Below, one piece after another: positions 31,322 through 40,473 of a DNA stretch of 64,000 nucleotides; position 1 is the stretch's first letter, and the number at the start of each line of letters is the position of its first letter. The DNA comes from Polaromonas sp. P2-4 (GTDB taxonomy: Bacteria; Pseudomonadota; Gammaproteobacteria; Burkholderiales; Burkholderiaceae_C): the NCBI GenBank assembly GCA_024703855.1, contig CP087965.1, positions 132,001 through 196,000 of the forward strand, in the 5' to 3' direction. The notes beneath the pieces were generated by a model. The model did no database searches. It saw nothing but the letters and a program-made list of their open reading frames with translations, and was not told the DNA's origin. The position numbers and the translations under genes were made by a program.

Positions 31322-32259
31322 CTATCCGACTCTATATCGATCGTTCGATCGGATGCTGAGCGAATAGCGACGATTCTGCAATCTAAGTGTTGCAAGTTTG
31401 GTTGTCTCGCCCTGCCAGTTATATCCGCCTTCCGTTGATCCCTTGTTGTTAACCTTTAAAGGTGTAAGACCCACTGCACCTGACGAAGATATTGGAGGAA
31501 TCTTTCCAACGGACTTCGATGATGTATTTAATTGGATAACCTTCTGCACTTCAAACCGCATTCCAGACGCAGCAACATCGGTGAATTTCCCTTCTAGCAT
31601 AACGTACTGCTCTGCGAAGCTCGTCGAAGTTTTTTTCCTGCAAGATAGTAGGTATCTTTGCTCTTGACGTAATCTTCGGGAACTGTTCCTTTGTCAAAGA
31701 AGAAAACATCACCTTTACCGAGTGATCGCTTATTCTTGATGTACGACGTCCAATCGCCGCCGAACACTTTGCTCTCTTGCGGCATCGCTTCGTATACGCT
31801 CAGTAGTTTGAGTTCCTCCTTTGATACAGGCTGCAAGGAGGTAGGTTGCATTATCGGTCCGATTTTCTTTTCTCTTTCCAGCTTTCCGGCTTTACATAGC
31901 GGCAGCATTGTTTGATCAAATCGGATTCCCACTATGTCATCGGCTGAAACAACGTTCCGAACCAGTTCATATTCTTTTCCAGCCATGATCGCCTGAACCT
32001 CTGGAGGCGCCTCACTTTTAGGGCGCAGGAGTCGGTTACACCTTGATGGTATGCGGTCGTTGTCATCGCAAGAGACTAAGGCTGTGTATATTTCGAATGA
32101 TGCTCCATCGAAGTTTGCAACATAACCGCTAGTCGATTCACTTAGGCAATGCGCTGCAGCGACTTCACTCTTCGGAATGATCCTAATGGAGTCTGCCATT
32201 GCTAGCGAGAATACGACTGAGAATAGTGTGGCAGCAGCAACCTGTAGGGCGCATTTCAT
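31322..32259 (-). CDS. Unknown exported protein (one frame break), AT-rich
   Basis: I do not recognise this protein. About 312 residues with a clear signal peptide, MKCALQVAAATLFSVVFSLA ending in a MADS cleavage region. The mature part has several Cys (AAHCLSES, LVSCDDN, SRCNRLL, LPLCKAG) and ends with a basic, Ser-rich tail. Seven T at 31630-31636 stand for eight; repair gives YYLAGKKTSTSFAEQYVMLE and joins the two parts. It follows a membrane protein gene by three bases on the same strand, so the two form a unit. Base composition is visibly lower in GC than the neighbours, suggesting acquisition from elsewhere. Confidence 0.65.
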
Positions 32260-32262
32260 AGG

Positions 32263-32854
32263 TTACCTCTTAATAATGATCGACGAAACCGCCTCTTCAG
32301 GAATTAGCATTGGGCCTTCGGATGGTGCGGAGTTTATTTTGAGTAAATAGTACATGCCCCGATGCAGTCCGAAGAGAAAGTAGTCTCCTCCGTGAACTAC
32401 GCCAATTCCGTCTCGTAGTGCATTCCTATCGGAGCTTTCTGGGTCTTTTAAACGAACTGATACCAATGGAAAATACTCTTCCGGTGATTGAATATTGACA
32501 ATGCCATCGCGATGACCAACTTCCCGTGAAAGGGCTGAGGCAAGTGGAAATATGAGCAGTAATGTCAGTAAAATTGTCGTATTTACGGCGTACTGCTTCC
32601 ATCCATCGAGCGTTCTTCGTATATGGTTGAGAACTGTTACCAATATAATTGCCGCAGCGGCGTAATACCAATACTCCATGAGCGGTCTGTAAGCCCATAC
32701 AAAATACGTCGGAACCTGAACTTCGAGTAATCCTGGTTTTATTCTGAATACTTGATAGTACGCGCGCATATTCCCAGCCGGAGAAGAATGCAATTGCCGT
32801 GGCAATTGCTGTCGTTTCGAGCAGTTCTGTCGGTGAATCTTGGGTGTTGCTCAC
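32263..32854 (-). CDS. Unknown membrane protein (one frame break), AT-rich
   Basis: About 197 residues, not recognised. It starts MSNTQDSPTELLETTAIATA followed by a hydrophobic stretch to FFSGWEYAR. Two further membrane segments are PLMEYWYYAAAAIILVTVLN and AVNTTILLTLLLIFPLASAL. The extracytoplasmic C-terminal part reads IQSPEEYFPLVSVRLKDPES and GDYFLFGLHRGMYYLLKI. Two bases are missing from a GC run near 32762. It is the upstream partner of the exported Cys-containing protein. Codon use and composition differ from flanking genes. Confidence 0.6.
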
Positions 32855-33131
32855 TTTTCCCTACCCTCTCAAGTTTGCGGCGCCATATTTGTACGAATAG
32901 CTCCAGTTGAAGCGCATGCTGCAACTTGCGTCAAAGTTGGCCATGTGTCAAGCACTGCGGTCGTCGACGCCCGTGCACGCACCGCTACGGGTGGTCTCGG
33001 CTGCAGTTCGATCTTCAGGTTGCGCGCCGGGCTATGAGGTCTTGCAATGCAACATTTGCCCTGCGCATCGCAGGTCTTGCGCTCCCGTTACCGAACCTTG
33101 ATCGGCGGGCAAGTGTTGTAGCCGTGCGCCA
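32855..33131. other. Gene-free stretch
   Basis: 277 bases with no convincing protein, terminator or repeat of the window's families. Short frames exist on the plus strand but lack domain or homology features. Base composition returns to high GC at about 32930, marking the edge of the AT-rich patch. Confidence 0.4.
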
Positions 33132-33611
33132 CTACTCCTGGGGCTTTCCCGGTCTGCCCGCGGTGTCGCTCAGAAAACGGCTCATATCGCGCGACAGGCA
33201 CATGAAAAAAATTGCGAATTGCTTCGGGTCCCATATGTAGAGGTCGGCAAACCCCTCACTCGACACCTTCACCACGATGCAGTCATCGGCGGCATCGCCG
33301 CTGAAGTGCCGCGGGCGCAGCGCGATCATCGCCGGAAAGCCAACACTTTCTCCCGCCTTCATGGTTCGGATGATGTCCTTGCCGCCGTCGGTACCCTCAT
33401 AAACGGTGATTTGACCGCTTAGCAATACGAAGAAGCTCTCGGCGGTATCGCCCTTGCGGTAGAGGGTCTCTCCGGCTGTCAATTTCAGCACTTCACCGTC
33501 GGCCAGCAGCTTCGCGACAAAGCTCTGCGACAGCGCACCGAATGCCGACATTTGCTCGAAGGCGTCAGCGGCCAGGTACTCATGGAGCGTTGCAGGATCG
33601 AGAATTTCCAT
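33132..33611 (-). CDS. Cyclic nucleotide-binding domain protein without DNA-binding domain
   Basis: 159 residues, intact. The cNMP-binding beta roll is clear: GEVLKLTAGETLYRKGDTAE, SFFVLLSGQITVYEGTDGGK and IIRTMKAGESVGFPAMIALR. There is no C-terminal helix-turn-helix; the protein ends after LSRDMSRFLSDTAG. The usual phosphate-binding Arg-rich cassette is only partly conserved, so nucleotide binding is uncertain. Stand-alone domains of this kind may act as redox or nucleotide sensors. It is divergent from the cytochrome b561/YceI genes across 266 bases with no other feature seen. Confidence 0.8.
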   Translation of the reverse strand: MEILDPATLHEYLAADAFEQMSAFGALSQSFVAKLLADGEVLKLTAGETLYRKGDTAESFFVLLSGQITVYEGTDGGKDIIRTMKAGESVGFPAMIALRPRHFSGDAADDCIVVKVSSEGFADLYIWDPKQFAIFFMCLSRDMSRFLSDTAGRPGKPQE

Positions 33612-33877
33612 GTTTGGTGTCCGATGGCGGCGGTTCGCATGGGCGGCGAGACTTGGGGAAAAGGTCTTGTATTGCGACTATAAAGTCGAAGGTCAAGTTT
33701 TCTATTTTGCAAAATCTACGCGCAGATACAAGTCGGATTTAACCCTGATATCTCTTATTTCCCCACGCGTGCCAAGTCTCGCTGCTTAGCCAGGGAGTGC
33801 AAGGTAAAGCAGAAGTAACATCCGCAAACCGACCGTAACCTGGCGACTCCATAGGGCGACTGGCGGCGGCGCCACGC

Positions 33878-34498
33878 TTGCCTTGGCCAAGGGGATGGCG
33901 TCACAATGGCTGCGAAAGCTCACACCCGTCCCTGGAGAGCCGCTTGCAGCCCGCTCCTTACACCCCTTACACCCGTACGGCGATCACCCTGCACGGGGCC
34001 ATGGCGTTGCTCATGGTGGCGGGCTTTTGCCTCGGGCTGTACATGGTGGGCCTGCCGATCAGTCCGCTCAAGCTGCAACTCTATTCGTACCACAAGTGGA
34101 TTGGCGTCAGTGTCGCGCTGCTGCTGCTGCCCCGCATCGTCTGGCGCGGCCTGCACGCGCCGCCGCCGCTGCCGGCCGGCATGCCCGCGTGGGAGCAGAC
34201 TGCGGCGCACGCCGGTCATCTGCTGCTTTATGTACTCATGGCCAGCGTCCCGGTTTCGGGCTGGCTGATGAGTTCGGCCAAGGGTGTCACGACGGTCTAC
34301 CTGGGCCTGTGGCCGCTGCCGGATGTGCTGGCGCGCAACGAGGCGCTGGGCTTATTTCTGGAAGCGCTGCACCGCATCCTCAACTATGCGCTGCTGGGTC
34401 TGGTGAGCCTGCATGTGGTGGCGGCCCTCAAACACCATTTCATCGACCGGGACGGTGTGCTGGGCCGGATGTTCCGGTTAAAGCGGGCGGGCCCATGA
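33878..34498 (+). CDS. Cytochrome b561-type membrane protein
   Basis: A four-helix di-heme cytochrome b561-like protein (prokaryotic CybB type). Helices and heme-ligand histidines are visible in TRTAITLHGAMALLMVAGFC, LQLYSYHKWIGVSVALLLLP, TAAHAGHLLLYVLMASVPVS and HRILNYALLGLVSLHVVAAL followed by KHHFIDRDGVLGRMF. The first His is followed by Gly where Trp is usual. The N-terminus is uncertain: the frame begins with a TTG and may contain an undetected indel. Its stop overlaps the ATG of the following YceI gene (ATGA), so the two are coupled. CybB-YceI pairs are common and may shuttle quinone-linked electrons or bind isoprenoids. Confidence 0.85.
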   Translation: MPWPRGWRHNGCESSHPSLESRLQPAPYTPYTRTAITLHGAMALLMVAGFCLGLYMVGLPISPLKLQLYSYHKWIGVSVALLLLPRIVWRGLHAPPPLPAGMPAWEQTAAHAGHLLLYVLMASVPVSGWLMSSAKGVTTVYLGLWPLPDVLARNEALGLFLEALHRILNYALLGLVSLHVVAALKHHFIDRDGVLGRMFRLKRAGP

Positions 34499-35040
34499 AA
34501 ATCCTCGCCGTGGCCCTGGCTCTGTCGTGCGCCTGCGCCCAGGCCACAGAATACCGGCGGGTGGACCCGGCCGGCAGCCATATCCGCTTCACCTCGCGGC
34601 AAATGGGCGTTCCGGTGGACGGCGCCTTCCGCAAATTCGACGCCAGCCTGGCGTTCGACCCCGAAGCGCCGGCCGCGGCCAAGGGACAGCTGCGCATTGA
34701 CCTGTCCAGCGTGGATACCGGCATCCGGGAGGTCAACGAGGAGGTGGTGGGCGCGCAGTGGTTCGATGTCAGGCGCCATCCCGACGCGCGCTTCGAGATG
34801 CACCAGATCCAGTCGCAGGGCGCCGGCCGGTTCCAGGTCAGCGGCGTCCTCAGCCTCAAGGGCGTCAGCCAGCCGCTGGTACTGAACGCCGTGCTCAAGG
34901 CCAGTGGCAACCAGGCAGCCATGGAAGGCTCGTTCGTGATCAAACGCCTCGATTTCGGGATTGGCGGCGGCGCCTGGGGGGATGTCCGCGTGGTGGCCAA
35001 CGAAGTGACGGTGCAGTTTCACCTGGTGCTGGGCCCCTAG
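34495..35040 (+). CDS. YceI-family periplasmic protein (first)
   Basis: 181 residues, intact. The signal peptide is MKILAVALALSCACAQA. The lipocalin-like YceI barrel follows: AGSHIRFTSRQMGVPVDGAF, LRIDLSSVDTGIREVNEEVV, FEMHQIQSQGAGRFQVSGVL, LKGVSQPLVLNAVL and FVIKRLDFGIGGGAWGDVR. YceI proteins bind polyisoprenoids or amphiphiles in the periplasm. It is translationally coupled to cytochrome b561 and followed after 15 bases by a second, divergent YceI gene. Confidence 0.92.
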   Translation: MKILAVALALSCACAQATEYRRVDPAGSHIRFTSRQMGVPVDGAFRKFDASLAFDPEAPAAAKGQLRIDLSSVDTGIREVNEEVVGAQWFDVRRHPDARFEMHQIQSQGAGRFQVSGVLSLKGVSQPLVLNAVLKASGNQAAMEGSFVIKRLDFGIGGGAWGDVRVVANEVTVQFHLVLGP

Positions 35041-35055
35041 CCTCGGGAGTCAACC

Positions 35056-35622
35056 ATGAAAAAGCTTTTTGCAGCGCTGGTGTGCGGTCTGTCGCTGGCC
35101 TCGGCCCTGGCGGCCGATGTGTATGAGCGCGACCCGGATCACACCTTCGCCTGGTTCGAGTTCAACCACCTGGGCTACAGCATGCAGCGCGACCGTTTCG
35201 ACAAAGTCGACGCCACCGTCACGCTGGACCTAGAGAACCAGGTGGGTAGCGTGGAGGTCAGCATCGACGTCCAATCGGTCAGCACCGGCTCGCTGCTGTT
35301 CGACCAGGTCCTGCGGAGCGACATGTTCTTTGACGCCGACAAGTTTCCCGTCATCACCTTCAAGTCGAGCCGTCTGAGTTTCGGCAAGTTCGATGACGTC
35401 GCCGCCGTCGAGGGAAACCTGACCATCAAGGGCATCACCCGGCCTGTGACCCTGACGGTCACCCACTTCAAATGCATGATGCACCCGATGCTGCGCAAGC
35501 CGGCCTGCGGGCTCAATGCCACCGGCAAGGTCAGGCGCAGCGACTTCAATCTGGGCCGCTTTGTGCCGCTGATCAGCGACGAAATCACCCTCCATGTGTC
35601 TATGGAGGCGCTCAAGCGTTGA
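35056..35622 (+). CDS. YceI-family periplasmic protein (second)
   Basis: 188 residues, intact. Signal peptide MKKLFAALVCGLSLASALAA, then DPDHTFAWFEFNHLGYSMQR, FDKVDATVTLDLENQVGSVE, VLRSDMFFDADKFPVITFKS and VEGNLTIKGITRPVTLTVTH. It differs from its upstream neighbour by a Cys-containing insertion, FKCMMHPMLRKPACGLN, seen in other class members. Two tandem YceI genes behind one b561 gene suggest different ligands or partners. Confidence 0.92.
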   Translation: MKKLFAALVCGLSLASALAADVYERDPDHTFAWFEFNHLGYSMQRDRFDKVDATVTLDLENQVGSVEVSIDVQSVSTGSLLFDQVLRSDMFFDADKFPVITFKSSRLSFGKFDDVAAVEGNLTIKGITRPVTLTVTHFKCMMHPMLRKPACGLNATGKVRRSDFNLGRFVPLISDEITLHVSMEALKR

Positions 35623-35657
35623 ATGGCGATGACCGATGCTCCGGCCGTCCACACCTG

Positions 35658-36619
35658 CTATTTCCCGCCTTGCTCAGGGTATCGCAAACGCAAATAATCA
35701 TCCCAAAGGTATTGAACAATTTGCGCTTGTAGCAAGTCTTTGCCACGCTTCAACGGCTCGCGATTAGCGCTGTTGGCAAGACTCGTTTTGACGCTGACAA
35801 ACGCCAAGGGATGCAGCGTGTGCATCATGGCCATGTCGCCTGAGGTTGCCACCACCATCTGTTCAAATTTGGCAGCAGAAAGCATCTTTTCACCGCTTGA
35901 CACCTGCACCGCCCACAGGTCGCTTTCGTCTTCCGTCATTCGAAGCGGATGCGGGTCACCGTAGGAGGCGTCACGACGTATCAGGTCTACCTCGAAGCCT
36001 TCATCGTTGACGGCCGTCTGGAGCTGATCGCGGCGCACGTGAAAGCTGGCGTCGGCTTTGCGCAAAACCCCCATCAACGAGGTGTCCAGCTGCTTCATGG
36101 CGCTCAGAAAAGCCACCCTCTTTCTGGTGTCGAAAAGCAGGTCGATATCCCGAGTCGCAAGCGCTTCTGTGCCCACCATCAGACCGCATGCGCTTTCGTA
36201 GGCATAAAGAGCGTGCGTTCCAACCGTCAGAAACTGATCGGCAATGCCCGCCTTTTCAAACTCCTGCAGTATCCGGACGACCACATTCGGGGTTCGTCCC
36301 ACCCGATACACGCGATTGAGCTTTCGTTGCTCCACAAGTCTTGCAGAGAGCGTTTTCACACGCCCTTCGGCCGCCTGTTTACGCACCATGAAACGCGAAT
36401 AGATCGCCTGCATTTCAGGGCTGTCCACGCCAACTGTTCGCTGCGCTCCGGCGGCGCTGGTACGAATGAGGTAGCGAACGCCACGCATCTCGCGCCAGAT
36501 CATGGAGCCGCGAACTTCCTGGGCTTCTTTTTTGCCTGAATGCTAGCCCGCAGCAACGCTTCGGCATCAAGGTATTGCCGACTCTGGTTTTCGGAGAGTT
36601 CGACAAAGTGTTGCTTCAT
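35658..36619 (-). CDS. GSU2403-type nucleotidyltransferase-fold protein (one frame break)
   Basis: About 320 residues. The nucleotidyltransferase core shows FLTVGTHALYAYESACGLMV, TRDIDLLFDTRKRVAFLS (the DxD metal motif) and a downstream strand GFEVDLIRRDASYGD. The closest family I can name is the GSU2403/NTP_transf_8 group, function unknown. Six T at 36528-36533 stand for seven; repair adds an N-terminus MKQHFVELSENQSRQYLDAE, ALLRASIQAKKEAQEVRG and moves the start to 36619. The promoter side (36620-36716) is very AT-rich. Relatives are often accessory genes; there is no partner antitoxin-like gene here. Confidence 0.75.
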
Positions 36620-36717
36620 AGTGAAATGTTCAATGCAATTTTTAAAAATAAGAATTTATATTGAACATCAAATTAATTCAACAACTTACCTAATAAAAAA
36701 CACCAAATTCATCAACA

Positions 36718-37539
36718 TCAAACCGGCTCAATCGTGATATCCACCGTCATCGACTCCTCGCCACCGCCCTGCCGCACGCCCTTGGCCGGTGGGCAGGCGT
36801 TGTAGTCGGTGCCCATGGCCAGACGCACATGGCGCTCGTCAATCAGGCAGCTGTGGGTCACGTCGATGCTGACCCAGCGGCGCGTGGCGGCATCCAGGCA
36901 CACATCGACCCAGGCGTGGCTGGCCAGGTCGGGTTCGTTGGCGGCGTAGAAATAACCGCTCACATAACGTGCCGGAATTCCCAGGCTGCGGCAAATCGCC
37001 ACCATGACATGCGCCTGGTCCTGGCAGACACCGGCACCGGCTTCAAACGCCTGCAGTGCCGTGGTGGTCACATTTGTGCTATTTTTTTGATAGCTAACTG
37101 CACCCGCCACACCTTGGCTCAAGGCCAAAAGCATACCCAAGTCGGCCTTGCCACGAACGGTTGGAGCCGTGACAAAACGGCGGCCGAACTCAACCAGTTT
37201 TGGATGCGGTTCAGCCAGATGCGTGGCCCGTAAAAAGAAGTCGGGATGTGGCAAGGTCCCGGCATCGGTGAACTCGGCCACGCCGAAGGTCTCCACGTCA
37301 CCGGCGGCATTGACGAGGCTCCAGCGCACGTTATCAGTGGCCCGACCAACAAAGGTGTAGGAATGAATGGGATTGCCGAAGGCGTCCAGCTGGGAAAACA
37401 GCTTTTCGGGCGCACCCAGGCTCCAGAAATACACCGTTTGCGCCGGGCCGGACTGCGGCGTGAGCCACAGCGTTTGCAGCGCGTAGCGCAGAGGTTCGGT
37501 GTAGCGGTAATCGGTGGTGTGCCTGATGTGCAGCTTCAT
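36718..37539 (-). CDS. Transglutaminase-like cysteine peptidase/amidase of an ATP-grasp/alpha-E set
   Basis: 273 residues. It starts MKLHIRHTTDYRYTEPLRYA, the N-terminal domain of bacterial transglutaminase-like proteins. The core has catalytic Cys in GAGVCQDQAHVMVAICRSLG, His in DLASHAWVDV and Asp in WVSIDVTHSCLIDERHVRLA, and the typical tail YNACPPAKGVRQGGG. Copy H of the palindromic repeat lies in frame just before the Cys motif (SYQKNSTNVTT region) without changing the expected length. It is the last gene of a minus-strand unit: ATP-grasp, alpha-E, transglutaminase. The uninterrupted frame reaching upstream into alpha-E is an artefact; ATG 37539 is the real start. Confidence 0.9.
   Translation of the reverse strand: MKLHIRHTTDYRYTEPLRYALQTLWLTPQSGPAQTVYFWSLGAPEKLFSQLDAFGNPIHSYTFVGRATDNVRWSLVNAAGDVETFGVAEFTDAGTLPHPDFFLRATHLAEPHPKLVEFGRRFVTAPTVRGKADLGMLLALSQGVAGAVSYQKNSTNVTTTALQAFEAGAGVCQDQAHVMVAICRSLGIPARYVSGYFYAANEPDLASHAWVDVCLDAATRRWVSIDVTHSCLIDERHVRLAMGTDYNACPPAKGVRQGGGEESMTVDITIEPV
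37078..37128 (+). repeat. ~55-bp palindromic repeat, copy H, inside the transglutaminase gene
   Basis: GCTATTTTTTTGATAGC, TAACTGCACCCGCC, CTTGGCTCAAGGCC. It overlaps codons just N-terminal to the active-site Cys of the transglutaminase-like gene (antisense orientation). Confidence 0.6.
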
Positions 37540-37547
37540 GGAATAAG

Positions 37548-37882
37548 AGCCCCCACGTTCGCTCGCTTCGCGTAACTCTCTGCCCCCCGAGGGGGCTGGC
37601 CTTGCTTGGGGCGACCCGGCGCTGCGGCCGGCGCCCCCACGTTCGCTCGCTTCGCGTAACTCTCTGCCCCCCGAGGGGCTGGCCTTGCTTGGGGCGACCC
37701 GGCGCTGCGGCCGGCGCCCCCACGTCTGCTCGCTTCGCGTAACTCTCTGCCCCCCGAGGGGGCTGGCCTTGCTTGGGGCGGCCCGGCGCTGCGGCCGGCG
37801 CCCCCACGTTCGCTCGCTTCGCGTAACTCTCTGCCCCCGAGGGGGCTGGCCTTGCTTAGGGCGGCCCGGCGCTGCGGCCGCC
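37548..37882. repeat. Four tandem ~84-bp repeats between the alpha-E and transglutaminase genes
   Basis: Units begin GCCCCCACGTTCGCTCGCTT, run through CTCTCTGCCCCCCGAGGGGG and CTTGCTTGGGGCGACCCGGC and end GCTGCGGCCG. There are four copies head to tail with few differences (CGTTCG/CGTCTG, CGACCC/CGGCCC, one-base changes in the C and G runs). Each unit contains a GC-rich hairpin (CCCCC...GGGGG). It is noncoding; a one-base insertion upstream makes it look like part of a long fused protein. Confidence 0.9.
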
Positions 37883-37898
37883 GCAGCTTTATGCCGTT

Positions 37899-38862
37899 TC
37901 AAGTAGTGGCCGGAACGAGGAATTCGCGGCTGATGTGCGCACCGATTTCGTTGACCCGATCCAGGAACTGGGTCAGGAAAGCATGCAAACCGGTTGCCAG
38001 GATTTCGTCGATGCGCGCGTACTGCAAATCGGCCCTGCAATTTGCCGGCGCGGCGCTGTGTTTCGCTGGACGCATCGTTGGTCACCATGGCGAGGTTGCT
38101 CATCAGTTCATTCAGGCAAGCCAGCAGGGAGCGCGGCATGTCAGGTCGCAAAATCAGCAACTCGGCCACGCGCTCGGGCTTGATCACATCGCGGTAGACC
38201 TTGCGGTAGACCTCAAAGCCGGAAACGCTGCGCAAGACCGCACTCCAGTGGTAAAAATCGTATTCCTGATCTTTCTCGCTGGCCAAACCCATGAAATCAG
38301 TTTGCACGGCGTGAAACTTCACATCCACCAGCCGCGCCGTATTGTCGGCGCGCTCCAGGAAAGTCCCCAGGCGCAGAAAATGAAAGGCTTCGTCCTGCAG
38401 CATGGTGCCTGCGGTCACGCCGCGCGAGAGGTGTGAGCGGAATTTGACCCATTCAAAAAATTGCCCCGGGTCGCGCTCAAAATCGCCATTGCGCAACATG
38501 CGGATGACTTCCAGGTAAGTCTGGTTCTGCGTTTCCCAGACTTCGGTGGTCAGCGTGCCCCGCACAGCGCGGGCATTTTCTCGGGCGTTTTTCAGGCACG
38601 AGATGATGCTGGAAGAGTTTTTCTCGTCGCGCACCATGAAGTCCATCACTTCACGCGGATTGACGCTGTCGCCGTACTTGGCGGCATAGGCGGGCTTGAG
38701 CTCACTGATGCTGAGCAGGCTTTGCCAGCCGCCCTGCGCCACGGCAGCCGACTGCGGCAGCAGGGAGGTCTGGTAGTTCACATCCAGCATGCGCGCGGTA
38801 TTCTCGGCACGCTCGGTATAACGGGACATCCAGAAAAGGTGGTCAGCGGTGCGTGACAACAT
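37899..38862 (-). CDS. Alpha-E domain protein (DUF403) (one frame break)
   Basis: About 320 residues, mostly helical. It starts MLSRTADHLFWMSRYTERAE, the signature of alpha-E proteins, with a second conserved RLGTFLERADNTARLVDVKF. An extra G near 38034 shifts the frame; without it the C-terminus reads KLQADLQYARIDEILATGLH, AFLTQFLDRVNEIGAHISRE, FLVPATT and stops at 37899. Its function is unknown; it always travels with circularly permuted ATP-grasp and transglutaminase-like genes and is thought to be part of a peptide-modifying system. It starts three bases after the ATP-grasp stop. Confidence 0.9.
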
Positions 38863-38864
38863 GA

Positions 38865-40383
38865 TTAGTTTCCTCCGACCTGTGACTGCGTTTGAGACTG
38901 TGTTTGCGATTGCGATGGCAAGGGCGTTGACGCCGGCGTGGTGGGCCCGGCCTCCAGAATCCAGGTGTCTTTTGTACCGCCACCCTGTGACGAATTGACG
39001 ACCAGCGAACCTTCTTTCAGCGCCACACGCGTCAGGCCGCCGGGCACCATTTGCACTTCTTTGCCGCTCAGCACAAAGGGTCGCAAATCAATATGGCGCG
39101 GCGCAATACCGCTTTCCACATAGGTCGGGCAGGTCGACAGGCTCAGCGTCGGCTGGGCAATGTAGCCCGCCGGATTGGCCAGCAAGGCCGCCCGGAAGTC
39201 TTCGATCTCAGCTGTTGTAGACGCCGGCCCCACCAGCATGCCGTAGCCGCCCGCGCCGTGCACTTCCTTGACCACCAAATCCTTGAGATTGGCCAGGGTG
39301 TACTTGAGGTCTTCCTCGTTGCGGCACATGTAGGTCGGCACGTTTTTCAGGATCGGTTTTTCGCCCAGATAGAACTCGATCATCTTGGGCACATACGGGT
39401 AGATGGACTTGTCGTCGGCCACGCCGGTGCCAATCGCATTGCACAGGGCGACATTGCCACTGCGGTACACATTGAGCAGGCCCGCGCAGCCCAGCGTGGA
39501 GTTGGGGCGAAACGCCAGCGGGTCCAGGAAGTCGTCGTCCACCCGGCGGTAGATCACGTCCACACGTTTCGGGCCGCGCGTGGTGCGCATATACACAAAG
39601 TTGTCCTTGACGAAGAGGTCCTGGCCTTCAACCAGCTCAACACCCATTTGCTGGGCCAAAAAGGCGTGTTCAAAATAGGCCGAGTTGTACATGCCGGGCG
39701 TGAGGACCACCACGGTCGGCTCTGCCGTGGCGGGCGGCGCAGAAGCGCGCAGCGTCTCCAGCAGCAGATCGGGATAGTGCGCGACCGGGGCCACGCGGTT
39801 TTCGCTGAAGAGCTCGGGGAAAAGCCGCATCATCATCTTGCGGTCTTCCAGCATGTAGCTCACGCCGCTGGGCACGCGCAGGTTGTCTTCCAGCACGAAA
39901 TATTCGCCCTCGCCCTGCGCATTGGGCGCGCACGATGTCGATGCCGCTGATGTGCGAGTAAATATTGCCCGGCACATCGACACCCATCATCTCGGGGCGA
40001 AACTGGCTGTTCTGAAAAATCTGCTCGGACGGAATCACACCGGCCTTGATGATGTCCTGCCCGTGGTAGACGTCGTGGATGAAGCGGTTAAGCGCGGTGA
40101 CGCGTTGCACCAGCCCTTTTTCCATGCTGGCCCATTCATGCGCCGGAATGATTCGGGGAATCAAATCAAAGGGAATCAGCCGCTCGGTACCCGCGCCGTC
40201 TTCATCCTTGGCGCCATACACGGCAAAGGTGATGCCAACACGGCGGAAAATCATTTCGGCTTCGGCGCGGCGCGACTCCATCACCTCGGCAGATTGCTTG
40301 GCCAGCCAGCGCTGGTAGTTCTGGTAATGGTCACGGACGCTGGATGCCGTTGCATTCATCTCATCAAACATCGGTCGGCTCAT
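38865..40383 (-). CDS. Circularly permuted ATP-grasp (type 2) protein (DUF404/407) (one frame break)
   Basis: About 506 residues. It starts [20 protein letters not shown]. The permuted ATP-grasp core shows [20 protein letters not shown] (metal-binding ED-N), [40 protein letters not shown] and [46 protein letters not shown]. The tail is a low-complexity [11 protein letters not shown] stretch. A base is missing near 39930; repair gives [17 protein letters not shown]-grasp enzymes join a carboxylate to an amine via acylphosphate, so an amide-bond-forming role is predicted. It is the first gene of the ATP-grasp, alpha-E, transglutaminase unit. Confidence 0.92.
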
Positions 40384-40473
40384 TGGCTTGATCTCCAGCA
40401 GGGTTTGCGCATTGAATTGTTATGACATAGCTTAGCAAGTTATGCGCCAGGCGTTTACGCCCCGCATTTCTTT

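Noticed and set aside
37548..37882. CRISPR array
   Set aside because: Units are contiguous 84-bp repeats with no variable spacers, and no cas genes are nearby.
36718..38862. A 714-codon uninterrupted frame that would fuse alpha-E, a Pro/Arg/Gly-rich repeat linker and a transglutaminase
   Set aside because: The linker is four tandem noncoding 84-bp repeats. One extra G near 38034 removes the normal alpha-E end (FLVPATT, stop at 37899). The transglutaminase has its own ATG at 37539.
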